Shown here piece by piece: positions 14,936 through 22,245 of a stretch of DNA of 22,245 bases. Within the stretch, counting starts at the first letter, position 1; each line of letters starts with the position of its first letter. Made by a program: the position numbers and the translations under genes. The notes beneath the pieces are model-generated. The model did not search any database. It was not told the DNA's origin and was given only the letters and a program-made list of their open reading frames with translations. Source of the DNA: an uncultured Parasutterella sp. (GTDB taxonomy: Bacteria > Pseudomonadota > Gammaproteobacteria > Burkholderiales > Burkholderiaceae_F). The DNA is taken from the NCBI GenBank assembly GCA_900766055.1, contig CAAFTZ010000004.1:1-22245 (forward strand), written 5' to 3'.

Positions 14936-15838
14936 ATGAACAAACTCGACAACTTAAACAGCTGGAAAATTTTTCTTTCTCTGGCTAATACAAGGAATTT
15001 CCAGATTACAGCTGATTATTTTGAAAGTGATCTTTCTACGATCACACGGAACCTAGACACATTAGAAAAAGCGTTAGGTCAGAAGTTAGTCTTTAGAAAA
15101 ACGAGACCTTTAGAACTTACCGAGTTTGGAAAAAAAGCCCAGCAGCTGATGAGTCCGCATCTCAGGAAACATCAGCAAATTATTTCGGAGCTGGTATCAG
15201 TTAACTATTTATTTGAGGGTGAGATTAGGGTTTCTGTCGCTCAAGGTCTTTCACTTTATATGATTAAGTTGATTACGGAGTTTAGAAAGTACCACCCCAA
15301 GGTCGTTTTTAAGTTGGTAGGCCACGGTTCCATAGCTGATATCGAAAATAATCTCGCAGATATTGCCTGTGTAACGGGAAAAATATCTTCATCCGAGATC
15401 TTTTTAATCCCGAGAGGTAACGTGACATATGCTTCAATAGCAGCGCCATCCTATACTAAGAGAAATCCTGTATCTAATGATCCAGCACAATTAAAAGAAC
15501 ATACGATTTATCAATATGACGGTGAAAATCGAACCAGTCCCTGTGCATTAATAAAGGGTGAAGAACGTTTTCTGATCTCAGGGGACAATGTATTGTTGTC
15601 CGCTGATATTTTGACTATAAAAAAGGCCGTTTTAGATGGTGCGGGGATTTGTCTTGATATGCCGCTCCCTTTATGCAAGACGGAACTAGAGAAAGGGGAG
15701 TTAGTTAAAATTTTGCCTGATTGGCATGTTGAAGAACAACCTACATTTATTGCCATTCATCAAAATTTGCTGACTTCGAGAAAACACAGGACATTTGCTT
15801 ATTGGCTTAGGGATAAATTAGTGAAAATTGACTGTTGA
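14936..15838 (+). CDS. LysR-family transcriptional regulator
   Basis: A 300-residue LysR regulator. The N-terminal helix-turn-helix covers about residues 6-65, with FQITADYFESDLSTITRNLDTLEK (22-45) and LELTEFGKKA (59-68) as the family's typical blocks. The rest is an effector-binding domain. I choose the ATG at 14936, which gives the normal length; an in-frame TTG at 14915 would add seven residues and neither start has a strong ribosome site. It is divergent from the flavoprotein-cytochrome operon with a T-N11-A palindrome between, so it very likely controls that operon and itself, with the reductase substrate or a relative as effector (inferred). Confidence 0.92.
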   Translation: MNKLDNLNSWKIFLSLANTRNFQITADYFESDLSTITRNLDTLEKALGQKLVFRKTRPLELTEFGKKAQQLMSPHLRKHQQIISELVSVNYLFEGEIRVSVAQGLSLYMIKLITEFRKYHPKVVFKLVGHGSIADIENNLADIACVTGKISSSEIFLIPRGNVTYASIAAPSYTKRNPVSNDPAQLKEHTIYQYDGENRTSPCALIKGEERFLISGDNVLLSADILTIKKAVLDGAGICLDMPLPLCKTELEKGELVKILPDWHVEEQPTFIAIHQNLLTSRKHRTFAYWLRDKLVKIDC

Positions 15839-16077
15839 TTTTTTGGTTCCGGCTGGAAGCTTACACTAGACGAAACATTTACCGTGCGTGGCTTCTTCCA
15901 GTGAAATTGTGGGGACAGAAAGTCATTTTGGTAAATAAAGGAAGCACGCGGCAAATTTCAGCAGGTAGTTCAGACGATAGGAGCGTCACTTGTTATTGGT
16001 AATGCCGTTCATCGCGGGTATGATTGAGTGAAGCGCTTTATAGTTTTCCGGAGCTTTTCTCCCAAATACCAAGTGTT

Positions 16078-16914
16078 ATGAGTATGCGTTTGAACAAACC
16101 AGTTGTCGCTTTTATGTACGACTTTGACGGAACTTTGTCACCTGGAAATATGCAGGAGTATGGCTTTCTTGATAAGTTAGGCGAAAGCAGCACAGAATTC
16201 TGGAGAAAATCCAATGAAGAAGCGCAAAAGTTCGAGATGGATCCGATTTCCGCCTATATGCATCTGATGATTAAGGAAACGGAAAGCAGGGCACTCAATA
16301 TTAGTAAGGAAAACCTCATCAAGCTTGGACAAACCGTGGAGTTATTCCCCGGTGTTGAAACTTGGTTCAAAAGAATAAATGACTATGCCCAGGCCAAAGG
16401 CTTAAAAGTGGAGCATTTCATTATCTCCTCTGGCCTCAAGGAAATTATCGAAGGAACACCGATGGCTAAAGAATTCAGAAAAATTTTTGCATCGGCCTTC
16501 ATTTTTGATGCTTATGGAAAGCCGATTTGGCCAGCGCAGATCGTGAATTTCACGACTAAGACGCAATATATTTTCCGTATCAACAAGGATTCATTAGATT
16601 TAGCTGATGTCAAAAAGGTGAATCAATACATTCCTCAGGATGAACGGCGCGTGCCATTTAGAAGAATGGTTTATTTCGGGGACGGCGATACCGATGTTCC
16701 CTGCATGAAACTTGTTAAAGCAGAGGGCGGATTTTCTATTGTTGTTTATCCGGCACGGAAGAAGGAGAAGGCCAGTCAACTCCTGGCGGATAACCGCTGC
16801 TCTTACATTGCTCCGACGGATTACTCTCCTGATACGAAAGTAGAAAAACTGGCTTTCGGCATCATTGACTTGATCGCCGCCCAGGAAAACCTCAACAAAC
16901 TCGCTGAAAAGTAA
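16078..16914 (+). CDS. HAD-superfamily phosphatase
   Basis: A 278-residue haloacid-dehalogenase-type phosphatase. Motif I is YDFDGTLS with nucleophile Asp15 and acid/base Asp17, motif II is FIISSG (115-120), a lysine near 161 may serve as motif III, and motif IV is FGDGDTDVPC (200-209). The cap between motifs I and II is helical, typical of class I. Substrate unknown; relatives act on phosphoserine-like or small sugar phosphates. The start is uncertain: ATG at 16078 or 16084, or a TTG at 16024 that adds 18 residues. None has a good ribosome site, and the conserved part begins only at VAFMYDFD. It is a single-gene unit convergent with the NUDIX gene. Confidence 0.88.
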   Translation: MSMRLNKPVVAFMYDFDGTLSPGNMQEYGFLDKLGESSTEFWRKSNEEAQKFEMDPISAYMHLMIKETESRALNISKENLIKLGQTVELFPGVETWFKRINDYAQAKGLKVEHFIISSGLKEIIEGTPMAKEFRKIFASAFIFDAYGKPIWPAQIVNFTTKTQYIFRINKDSLDLADVKKVNQYIPQDERRVPFRRMVYFGDGDTDVPCMKLVKAEGGFSIVVYPARKKEKASQLLADNRCSYIAPTDYSPDTKVEKLAFGIIDLIAAQENLNKLAEK

Positions 16915-16978
16915 CTGCTTGGAAAACAAAGACGAGGCTGTCGCATTAGCCTTGCCCGTCGAGCACTGAATGTGACTT

Positions 16979-16996
16979 TGCCAACGGACGTTGGCA
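16979..16996. terminator. Short hairpin between convergent genes
   Basis: TGCCAAC pairs with GTTGGCA around GGAC, between the HAD stop at 16914 and the NUDIX stop at 17015. There is no T run on either side, so a terminator role is only suggested by position. Confidence 0.35.
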
Positions 16997-17014
16997 TAAG
17001 TCCATACCAAGTCT

Positions 17015-17422
17015 TTAGAGTTCGTTTTTTTCTTTTAGATAGACTTTGAGCTTTTCGACAACTTCCACGTCAGCCGGAAGCCAAGCAACGGAATCCAACT
17101 CATCCTGTTTTAACCATTTTGCGTCTTCGTGCTCAATCAGCTCGATGGTTCCTTTAGTAATGACCGAGATGAAGCAGTGCATCGTCAAGTGGAAGTTCGG
17201 ATAGTCGTATTCAACAGTATGAAGAAGCTTTTCGGGTCGAATTTCTACATTGAGTTCTTCCTCGATTTCGCGAACAATTGCATGTTCGGCTGTTTCTCCG
17301 GCTTCCATCTTTCCGCCCGGGAACTCCCATCCGTCCTTAAAGTCACCATATCCTCGCTGTGTAGCGAGGATCTTTCCATCGTGATGAATAATGGCAGCAA
17401 CAACTTCAATAGTTTTCATCAT
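17015..17422 (-). CDS. NUDIX hydrolase, MutT-like
   Basis: A 135-residue NUDIX pyrophosphohydrolase, by resemblance a MutT/CTP-pyrophosphohydrolase-like (deoxy)nucleoside triphosphatase. The NUDIX box is G37-x5-E43-x7-REIEEE (51-56), with the metal-binding glutamates in place; the usual Gly in the last position is Asn58. It is preceded by GWEFPGGK, typical of the MutT group. The product would hydrolyse an oxidised or modified nucleotide to the monophosphate. Its ATG overlaps the stop of the upstream helicase (TAATG), so translation is coupled. That link suggests both work in one process, such as nucleotide or DNA handling in defence or repair; the role is inferred. Confidence 0.92.
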   Translation of the reverse strand: MMKTIEVVAAIIHHDGKILATQRGYGDFKDGWEFPGGKMEAGETAEHAIVREIEEELNVEIRPEKLLHTVEYDYPNFHLTMHCFISVITKGTIELIEHEDAKWLKQDELDSVAWLPADVEVVEKLKVYLKEKNEL

Positions 17423-20400
17423 TAGCTCTCTGTAATGTATTCGTAGATGTCCCGACGAACATTTGACTCTAATCGATAGCGAACTTTGAATGCCGAGACT
17501 TTTCCGCCCGTGCCATCTCGTTTCGGCACAGCGACGGGTTCAGGGTCTCCTGCAGCATTCATCTCTCCCAAGAAATAGAAAGTCTTGGTCTCCGAGTCAT
17601 TTTTGTTCTTCCTCACGAAAAGCAAAATTTTAGTGTTTTTATACTCAGGTTGTTTTCTGAAGATGATTTCGGCATCTTTACTGTCAACCTTTCGATTAGT
17701 TTTCGAAAGTGCGATTAAGTATTCTTCATTTTCGAAGTGGTCTTCGTAGGCAATGGCATCATCTTCCTTGTTGTAATTCACCAGAACCGGAAGCGTATTC
17801 GTTTCATCGTCATATCTATAGCCGCCGATAATTTGCGCGCTGATGTATTTAGACCAATTCAGAAGGCGGGGAATGTCCTCATAGGAATACTTCTCATTCA
17901 ACGTTAAGTCCATGCAGCGATAACGTTTGGAATAACGAAGATCATATCTCTGATAAATAAACGCAATAAGATCATTAAGTTGCACTATGAAATCAGAAGA
18001 GGTTTCATCGTTTAATGCTCGATTGAAGGCGTCTGCGATTCGGAAATCTTCCGTCCCGATTGGTTCAACAAATACAACGTCTTTGTTTCTCTCTTTTTGG
18101 TCCCCTGTTAAGTTGAACTGATTCGACAAGTTCAAAACGATATTTTTCAACAAGTCGTCGGACGCATCGATGCCAAAGCGCTTAAGAAGTTGTTCCTTGA
18201 AGAAGTCCGCATTGGTGTTTTTATTATTAATGATGGACTCGATTAACAATGCCTCCGCAACTCTCTTACCGTTCCCGAATCGTCCAGAAAGATAGCTGAG
18301 CATTTTGGCTTGCAGAGGAGATAGTTTGCCTGTGTAGTCTTTTTCGTACTTCGCTAAGAAACCATAGTAAGAGGAACCGTAGTGTGCCCATTTTTTCTCA
18401 AAAAACTTCACAGCATCGATACCGTTGTGCGGGTAAAAATCAACGAGGTTCGGAATTCTCCCGAGTTTGTTCTTAATTGCTTGGTAGGATGTGCGCAAAA
18501 GTTCAACAGTGTTGGTGCGGGCATTATCGATAGATTCAAGGACACGATCGCGGACGACTTTTTCAAACTCAACCGTTGAGGCTCCCGGGATGACTTTTGT
18601 TCCGAGCATCACAAGCTTGCGCATACTGTCTTTGTCATAAGAGTTGTCTCCTGACAGCGCTACAGGAATCAAGTAGTTTTTCTCATAATTCGCAATGAAG
18701 TCGAGAATCACTACATACTCTTTGCCAGCCGCTTTGCGAAGTCCTCGTCCGAGCTGTTGGGTAAAAATGATCGGACTTTGTGTCGGTCTTAAGAAAATGA
18801 CTTGATTGATTTCAGGAATGTCGACGCCTTCATTGAAAATGTCGACGGTTAGGATGTAGTCCAACGCTTGGGGACCGTCAGCGCCGGCCAATCGATCAAC
18901 TGCGGCGAGGCGTGCTTCAGGTTTTGAATCCCCAGTGAGATAAGTGGTACGAAGGTTGTGTTGGTTTAATTTCTCTGATAATACCTTTGCTTCATCAACA
19001 CTGGAACAAAAAATCAAACCTTTGACGCGTTCTCCTGAGAATTTAAATTCTTCGGCTTTTTGTAAGACATGTTTGACACGTTCATCAGAAGTCAGATAGG
19101 CAAAGTTTGAGAAGTCCTTTTGTTCCTCATTATTAATTTTGAGATCGCTGATACCGTGATAATGGAACGGGCAGAGTAGGTTGTAATCCAACGCATCCTT
19201 CAGGCGGATTTCGTATGCGATTTGATGATTGAATATCTTAAAAACGTCTTTGTCATCCGTGCGTTCCGGGGTTGCAGTCATTCCTAACCAAAATTCCGGC
19301 TGGAAATGCGCCATGATTTTGTCGTAGCTATTGGCTCCGCTTCTGTGGGCTTCGTCAATAATGATGAAATCAAAGGCGTCTGGTGCAAAATCCTTAAGAA
19401 TGCGGTCTAGAGAAAGCGTTTGGATGGTAGAGAAGAGAAACGTACACTCCTTGTCTTTATGATTCCCGGAGAGCAGGCCGTAGGTTTGCCCATGCTTAGA
19501 GCCTATGGCTCTTGCAAAATTATTCTTAGCTTGAATGGCGATTTGTTCACGGTGGACGACAAATAAGACTTTTTTGATCGGTCGCTTATGATGCTCAGGC
19601 TTTTTTTGTTCCATTAAATGCTTAACAGAGAAGGCAGCAGCGTAAGTTTTACCCGTTCCAGTTGCAGAAATTAATAAAGCACGGTTTTGACCGGAATGAT
19701 AAATTTCGTCTAACTTCTTAATAAAAGATTCCTGCATTTTGTTGGGCTTGAGCTCAACCTTCTGAGGCAAAGAGGAAATGTAGGCTTTTGCCTTGCGTTG
19801 TAAATCTTTTAGAGTTTTTCTTTCTTGTTCATATTCCTCTATGACTTCTTCCAAGGGGAAGGAGAGAGGATCGTTCCATAATTTTTCGAACTCTTTTTTG
19901 ATGAGGAAGACCATCTCACCTTCAAACGTGGATACGAATTTGACGTTCCATTCTTGGTTCGTTGTTAATGCGTTCTGGGTGAGGTTCGAACTACCGATAA
20001 TGACGTTACATTGAGAAGAATGATTAAAAATGAAGGATTTAACGTGAAAGCCTGATCCTTCTTTGCAGCGATACATTCGAACGTCAATATTCTCGAATTT
20101 TGCAAGTTCTTTTAATGCGCTAGGTTCGGAAAAGAGGTTGTAGTCGGTGGTGAGAATTCGACCTTTTATACCTTTTTCTTTGAGTTCCAAGAGCGTTTGG
20201 GTGAGTAGATTTACTCCGCCGTCCGTGATAAAAGCAACGCTGATATCAAAGGATTCGCAACCGCGAAGTTCGTCAAGAATATCGCATATAACTTTTTGAA
20301 TGTTTCCGGCTGAAAATTGACCAGAATTGATTAGGAACTTGGAGCGGTATTTTTCTGAAGAATCGTGTTTCTTGCAAATGAATGAGGTTTGAAGACTCTC

Positions 20401-20526
20401 CTGCAAATCTTCTATCAGCTTGTGATCCTTGACTTTTCTACTACATCCGGTTTTTCTTTGAATATACCCGGAACGTCTCACATTTGAGTAAAAAAGAACT
20501 GATTCCGTGAAATGAAAGTAGAACAA
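17422..20526 (-). CDS. PLD-nuclease/superfamily-2 helicase/DUF3427 protein
   Basis: A large cytoplasmic protein (1034 residues from the furthest start). In order: a PLD-type nuclease domain (about 65-215) with His161-x-Lys163 and GSSNLTQNAL (178-187); a superfamily-2 helicase with Walker A SATGTGKT (287-294), DEAH (391-394), GMTATPERTD (415-424) and QQLGRGLRK (590-598); a helical linker; and a C-terminal DUF3427 domain (about 850-1032) with YEDIPRLLNW and IIGGYRYDDETNTLPVLVNY. All helicase motifs are intact. Such proteins are thought to unwind or translocate on DNA and cut it, and often occur in defence regions. The start is uncertain: TTG at 20526 and GTG at 20481 lack good ribosome sites, and homology probably begins near KLIEDLQESL. 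Its stop overlaps the NUDIX gene. Confidence 0.9.
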   Translation of the reverse strand: MFYFHFTESVLFYSNVRRSGYIQRKTGCSRKVKDHKLIEDLQESLQTSFICKKHDSSEKYRSKFLINSGQFSAGNIQKVICDILDELRGCESFDISVAFITDGGVNLLTQTLLELKEKGIKGRILTTDYNLFSEPSALKELAKFENIDVRMYRCKEGSGFHVKSFIFNHSSQCNVIIGSSNLTQNALTTNQEWNVKFVSTFEGEMVFLIKKEFEKLWNDPLSFPLEEVIEEYEQERKTLKDLQRKAKAYISSLPQKVELKPNKMQESFIKKLDEIYHSGQNRALLISATGTGKTYAAAFSVKHLMEQKKPEHHKRPIKKVLFVVHREQIAIQAKNNFARAIGSKHGQTYGLLSGNHKDKECTFLFSTIQTLSLDRILKDFAPDAFDFIIIDEAHRSGANSYDKIMAHFQPEFWLGMTATPERTDDKDVFKIFNHQIAYEIRLKDALDYNLLCPFHYHGISDLKINNEEQKDFSNFAYLTSDERVKHVLQKAEEFKFSGERVKGLIFCSSVDEAKVLSEKLNQHNLRTTYLTGDSKPEARLAAVDRLAGADGPQALDYILTVDIFNEGVDIPEINQVIFLRPTQSPIIFTQQLGRGLRKAAGKEYVVILDFIANYEKNYLIPVALSGDNSYDKDSMRKLVMLGTKVIPGASTVEFEKVVRDRVLESIDNARTNTVELLRTSYQAIKNKLGRIPNLVDFYPHNGIDAVKFFEKKWAHYGSSYYGFLAKYEKDYTGKLSPLQAKMLSYLSGRFGNGKRVAEALLIESIINNKNTNADFFKEQLLKRFGIDASDDLLKNIVLNLSNQFNLTGDQKERNKDVVFVEPIGTEDFRIADAFNRALNDETSSDFIVQLNDLIAFIYQRYDLRYSKRYRCMDLTLNEKYSYEDIPRLLNWSKYISAQIIGGYRYDDETNTLPVLVNYNKEDDAIAYEDHFENEEYLIALSKTNRKVDSKDAEIIFRKQPEYKNTKILLFVRKNKNDSETKTFYFLGEMNAAGDPEPVAVPKRDGTGGKVSAFKVRYRLESNVRRDIYEYITES

Positions 20527-20575
20527 ATACTCACAAATGAGCTACTCAGAACTTCAAATCTCAGTAGAAACCCTG

Positions 20576-20602
20576 TATAAAAGAAAGGTGTTCACTTTTA
20601 TA
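20576..20602 (+). promoter_or_regulatory. Inverted repeat next to the ribosome site of the small membrane protein
   Basis: TATAAAAG (20576-20583) and CTTTTATA (20595-20602) form a perfect 8-bp inverted repeat that directly abuts the GGAGG site of the 20615 gene. The left arm also contains a TATAAA -10-like box. It may be an operator or a leader hairpin. Confidence 0.3.
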
Positions 20603-20614
20603 GGAGGACATCAC

Positions 20615-20896
20615 ATGAAAATTAGAAATGTCGCTTTTATTGCAGCTTTGATCGGATGGATAGCCCTCGCGGTTTACTACGTCACTCCGTCGGAGTCGGC
20701 GGTAGCAAAAGAAATTGAAACCGCACCAAAGACGGTCGGCGAAACTTTAAGTGCAATCGCTCAAAGTTTGAAACATGAAGGCGAAGAAAAAAGAAAGCAA
20801 CTGAGAATGGATGAAGGAAAACAGGCTCCAAACCCAACTCCTTCTGCTAAAGAGCTTCCAAAAGAAACGAAAAAAAATCCTTCAAACCAAAAGTAA
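20615..20896 (+). CDS. Small membrane-anchored protein of unknown function
   Basis: A 93-residue protein with one N-terminal hydrophobic segment (NVAFIAALIGWIALAVYYV, residues 5-23) and then a highly charged, low-complexity tail rich in Glu, Lys and Pro. It probably sits in the inner membrane with the tail in the periplasm, or is exported. The ATG at 20615 is chosen because a GGAGG site lies 7-8 bases upstream; a longer in-frame start at 20537 has no such site and would overlap the divergent helicase's leader. Not recognised as a known family. A weak hairpin (20906-20923) follows it. Confidence 0.7.
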   Translation: MKIRNVAFIAALIGWIALAVYYVTPSESAVAKEIETAPKTVGETLSAIAQSLKHEGEEKRKQLRMDEGKQAPNPTPSAKELPKETKKNPSNQK

Positions 20897-21038
20897 CTGA
20901 AAACGAGGCCGGCATTCTGGCCTTAAGGTTTTCTGAGACTCTTTCAACTTAAACTTGGAAATTAATGAGAACGAATATTATTTATTTCTTCAATAGAAGT
21001 GATTATAATTCTCAACAAATGGTACAAGGAGTCTCGAA

Positions 21039-21314
21039 ATGTACAAAACGACAGTTGTTGTGGACGGAATGCATTGCGCAATGTGTGAGTCTCAGGTTAA
21101 GTCTCTGGTTATGAAGATTCTGCCGAATGCAAAACTTTCTGCTTCACATAGAAAAGGAACGCTGACAGTTGAAGGCAGCTTCATTCCCAGCGGAAATCTT
21201 CTTAGAAAAGCGCTGAAAGACGGCGGTTATGAAGTCAAAGACATTTCGACAGAAAAAGTAGAGAAGAAGCCCAGTCTGTTCTCGTCTTTATTCCACGCCT
21301 TGAAGTCAGCCTAA
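21039..21314 (+). CDS. HMA-domain heavy-metal-binding protein
   Basis: A 91-residue cytoplasmic protein with an N-terminal heavy-metal-associated (HMA) ferredoxin-like domain (1-70). The metal site is GMHCAMC (10-16), with Cys13 and Cys16, the MxCxxC form of copper chaperones and P-type ATPase domains. GGYEVKD near residue 62 is the family's last strand. A charged and then hydrophobic tail of about 20 residues (KKPSLFSSLFHALKSA) follows and is not part of the fold. A copper or other soft-metal chaperone role is likely, but no metal ATPase or sensor is adjacent. An AAGGAG site precedes the ATG and a strong terminator follows the gene, so it is a single unit. Confidence 0.88.
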   Translation: MYKTTVVVDGMHCAMCESQVKSLVMKILPNAKLSASHRKGTLTVEGSFIPSGNLLRKALKDGGYEVKDISTEKVEKKPSLFSSLFHALKSA

Positions 21315-21330
21315 ACGAAGAATTCTTATG

Positions 21331-21351
21331 AGCCGCAAAAGCGGCTTTTTT
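21331..21351 (+). terminator. Rho-independent terminator of the HMA gene
   Basis: AGCCGC (21331-21336) pairs with GCGGCT (21341-21346) around AAAA and is followed at once by TTTTT. It lies 17 bases past the stop codon and overlaps the start of a chance open frame. Confidence 0.85.
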
Positions 21352-21366
21352 CTCTTTTGTGGAGTA

Positions 21367-21879
21367 CTAAAGACAAATTTCTTTCTTTGGCTTTTCGTTT
21401 TGCTCTCGAACCATAGTCCAGAGCCCCCAAAGCGTCGACAGACAAAAACAAGTCTCAAGGCAAATGCCGCCCCAACTCTGGACATAGATGTTGTGAATCA
21501 GCCAGAGAACCGATCCTGCCAATAATCCGAGTCGTAACTTAATTCCGTCGAATCGAAACAACGACAGCGTCAGCACTACGCTCGCCGCCAATGGAAGAAT
21601 TTCTACTGTGGACCGCGAAAGCGCAAAAGCCATCGCAACACTGGTGATGATCAGAACGGCGGCGCAGAGCAGGGACCGTGTATAGATAGATAACGTGATT
21701 CGAGCCAACGCAATCACACAAGATATGACGGCCGTTGGAAGACCGAGCAGCGCAAAATGAATGCCGTAAAGCACGGTGTGAACGATTAAACCTTGCTTTA
21801 ACCGTACATCAGACTTCTGCAGCATGGCTATGATCGCTGCTACTGCCGCTAGCCATCCCGCAATCTGAACGAGATCCAT
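21367..21879 (-). CDS. YgjV-like inner-membrane protein
   Basis: A 170-residue membrane protein with about five hydrophobic segments, resembling the YgjV family of inner-membrane proteins (function unknown). The opening IAGWLAAVAAIIAMLQKSDVRLKQG and the YGIHFALLGLPTAVISC segment are the features that suggest the family. Its ATG at 21879 begins one base after the stop of the IclR gene, so the two are co-transcribed and may be regulated together. A function in transport or signalling cannot be deduced. Confidence 0.75.
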   Translation of the reverse strand: MDLVQIAGWLAAVAAIIAMLQKSDVRLKQGLIVHTVLYGIHFALLGLPTAVISCVIALARITLSIYTRSLLCAAVLIITSVAMAFALSRSTVEILPLAASVVLTLSLFRFDGIKLRLGLLAGSVLWLIHNIYVQSWGGICLETCFCLSTLWGLWTMVREQNEKPKKEICL

Positions 21880-21880
21880 A

Positions 21881-22245
21881 TCAGGCCTCTTCTAAGATCG
21901 GAGAGATTTTGTCTCTCAGCTTCTCCAATTTTTCAACGATTTCTTCAATACTGTACTTCTTAAGAACTCGGTCCTTGACCGCGACAATGCCGACCGCCAT
22001 CACGGGCATTTTTCTGCCCAAGAAGACGGGAACCGCAATGGCAAGAACACCTTGATCCCATTCCTCGTCGTGAATACCGTAGCCTTTTTCGAGAGAGTCT
22101 TTCAGAGCGACTCTTACATCGCCGGGATTCACTTTGGTTTTGTCCTGGAACTTGATGTGAGAGCGCTTGAGCTCCGTTTCTAAAAGATCTTCATCCTGAT
22201 ACGCCCAAAGGATTTTTCCGGCAGCGGAAGCATGAATCGGAAAAG
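21881..22245 (-). CDS. IclR-family transcriptional regulator, partial (C-terminal domain)
   Basis: The frame enters from the right edge and ends at a TGA at 21881-21883, giving the C-terminal 120 residues. The opening PIHASAAGKILWA matches the start of the IclR effector-binding domain (cf. AsAlGKalLA). DSLEKGYGIHDEEWDQGVLAIAVPVF is the typical following part, with the EE-x2-xGv-xIAxPV motif. The DNA-binding domain lies outside the window, and the GTG at 22132 is an internal codon rather than the start. It precedes the YgjV-like gene by one base in the same operon. Effector unknown. Confidence 0.85.
   Translation of the reverse strand, partial: FPIHASAAGKILWAYQDEDLLETELKRSHIKFQDKTKVNPGDVRVALKDSLEKGYGIHDEEWDQGVLAIAVPVFLGRKMPVMAVGIVAVKDRVLKKYSIEEIVEKLEKLRDKISPILEEA

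Noticed and set aside
15839..16077. Possible coding remnant between LysR and HAD genes (short frame ending AVHRGYD)
   Set aside because: Only about 25 open codons, no match I recognise and no ribosome site; not enough to call a pseudogene.
21328..21525. 65-codon plus-strand frame after the HMA gene
   Set aside because: It begins within the terminator hairpin and is antisense to the YgjV-like gene.

Overview
The window looks like a chromosomal segment of a Gram-negative gut-type betaproteobacterium, most likely Sutterellaceae (Sutterella, Parasutterella or Turicimonas). That placement is inference. It rests on exported signal-peptide proteins, a Tat-exported flavoprotein paired with a small tetraheme cytochrome c (a respiratory reductase layout that is abundant in that family), a LysR regulator with its box, LysE/RhtB, EamA and YgjV membrane proteins, and AGGAG-type ribosome sites. 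No rRNA, tRNA, CRISPR array or intact insertion sequence was seen.

Layout. 1-665 (-) is the start-codon end of a coiled-coil protein of unknown function that runs off the left edge. 917-1900 (-) is a DUF362 protein with an unusual cysteine-rich N-terminus. Divergent from it, 2168-4278 (+) holds a two-gene operon: a secreted M20 metallopeptidase, then a small secreted protein that is essentially a stand-alone M20 lid (dimerisation) domain. The peptidase's own lid has lost the histidine and asparagine motifs, and the small protein has them. This looks like a split active site assembled in trans in the periplasm, and it is the most interesting item in the window.

4517-6875 (+) is a visibly AT-rich insert with two nuclease-like genes, a PD-(D/E)XK-type protein and a phospholipase-D-type protein; a defence role is plausible but unproven. 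6980-8547 (+) is queC overlapping an EamA transporter. 8627-10192 (+) is an FGGY sugar kinase with its own promoter and a strong terminator. 10193-10653 has no intact gene but holds a frameshifted MerR-type helix-turn-helix remnant. It is followed by a DUF1778-GNAT toxin-antitoxin pair (10654-11416) whose promoter lies inside a palindromic operator.

11614-12198 (-) is a LysE/RhtB exporter and 12300-12536 (+) a small conserved-looking protein. 12754-14733 (-) is a periplasmic reductase module (Tat flavoprotein, then tetraheme cytochrome) with a divergent LysR regulator at 14936-15838 (+) and a clear T-N11-A palindrome between them. 16078-16914 (+) is a HAD phosphatase. 17015-20526 (-) is a translationally coupled pair: a large PLD/superfamily-2 helicase/DUF3427 protein followed by a NUDIX hydrolase. 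The right end carries a small membrane-anchored protein (20615-20896 +), an HMA metal-binding protein (21039-21314 +), a YgjV-like membrane protein (21367-21879 -) and the C-terminal part of an IclR regulator (21881-22245 -).

Housekeeping and respiratory genes are therefore interrupted by three accessory modules of the kind found in defence islands: the nuclease pair, the toxin-antitoxin pair and the helicase-NUDIX pair. All functions come from reading motifs by eye; no database search was run.
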